This document shows positions 63,806-64,000 of a stretch of DNA of 64,000 nt, one piece after another; the first letter of the stretch is position 1, and every line of letters starts with the position of its first letter. Origin of the DNA: Flagellimonas oceanensis (GTDB lineage: Bacteria > Bacteroidota > Bacteroidia > Flavobacteriales > Flavobacteriaceae); assembly GCF_003992595.1 (NCBI RefSeq), contig NZ_RZNA01000049.1, forward strand, positions 186,001-250,000, given 5' to 3'. The translations under genes and the position numbers were made by a program. The notes under the pieces are model-generated. The model was not told the origin of the DNA. It did no database searches and saw nothing but the letters and a program-made list of their open reading frames with translations.

Positions 63806-64000
63806 ATGCCAAATTTTAATATTGATGCCGACCCCAAGCGCACCTACGATGCCATCGTAATCGGCTCTGGAATCAGCGGGGGCTGGGCTGCAAAAGAGCT
63901 CTGTGAAAAAGGACTGAAAACCCTTGTTCTGGAAAGAGGCCCGGTTGTGGAGCATCCCAAGGATTACACTACCGCCAATCTAGACCCATGGGATATGGAA
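63806..64000 (+). CDS. GMC-family oxidoreductase (3' partial)
   Basis: The first 65 codons of a gene that runs past the window end. The start gives MPNFNIDADPKRTYDAIVIG, followed by the FAD-binding GSGISGGWAAKELCEKG and LVLERG of the GMC or glucose/gluconate dehydrogenase type. It has no signal peptide, so it is probably cytoplasmic or exported by another route. It lies downstream of the Nudix regulator and may oxidise a sugar taken up by this locus. Confidence 0.88.
   Translation, partial: MPNFNIDADPKRTYDAIVIGSGISGGWAAKELCEKGLKTLVLERGPVVEHPKDYTTANLDPWDME

Overview
The window looks like a chromosomal segment of a member of the Flavobacteriaceae (Bacteroidota), probably marine. Supporting signs are a SusC/SusD pair with a Bacteroidota-type lipoprotein export signal, a Nudix-type sugar regulator, BshA of bacillithiol synthesis, an LptD-like assembly protein, a GH3/beta-lactamase fusion, and promoters of the Bacteroidota type (TTG, then 17-19 bases, then TAnnTTTG). 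No tRNA, rRNA or CRISPR array was seen.

Region 1 (1-10 kb) is the end of an AT-rich surface-polysaccharide locus. On the plus strand it encodes an aminotransferase-like protein (cut by the window edge), an initiating sugar-phosphate transferase, a FemAB/GNAT-like transferase, an ATP-grasp ligase, a HAD hydrolase, an unrecognised protein, an adenylating enzyme and an acyl carrier protein. Converging on it are an MBOAT O-acyltransferase and an SGNH-like protein. Together these could activate an acyl or aminoacyl group and attach it to an exported glycan.

Region 2 (10-42 kb) is mostly household and envelope genes: an OmpA protein, a small lipoprotein, bshA, the GH3/beta-lactamase fusion, an Fe-S oxidoreductase pair, an MCE protein, an amidase, LptD, RidA, an N-acetylglucosamine kinase, a pfkA-gapA operon, TamB, tsaD, rsmE, a DUF4159 protein, a permease and a methyltransferase. 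A run of small hydrolases (two esterases, a D-Ala-D-Ala dipeptidase, a nucleotidase) and then a D-amino-acid aminotransferase with an M20 peptidase close this part.

Region 3 (42.2-53.3 kb) is the main discovery: a compact, AT-rich class I lanthipeptide cluster. A peptidase-containing ABC exporter and its HlyD adaptor run rightward. Converging on them are a 62-residue precursor with a GG-ended leader and a six-cysteine core, a glycosyltransferase-like DUF6625 protein, a LanB split into elimination and glutamylation proteins, and LanC. A complete IS3-family element with a perfect 4-bp target duplication lies beside a remnant of a second IS3-family element, and the two separate the precursor gene from the modification operon.

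Region 4 (53.9-64 kb) is a polysaccharide-utilisation-like locus: a very large FG-GAP/ASPIC lipoprotein, SusD, SusC, a Nudix regulator read divergently, and the start of a GMC oxidoreductase. The regulator-susC gap holds two clean inverted repeats that are good operator or leader-hairpin candidates.
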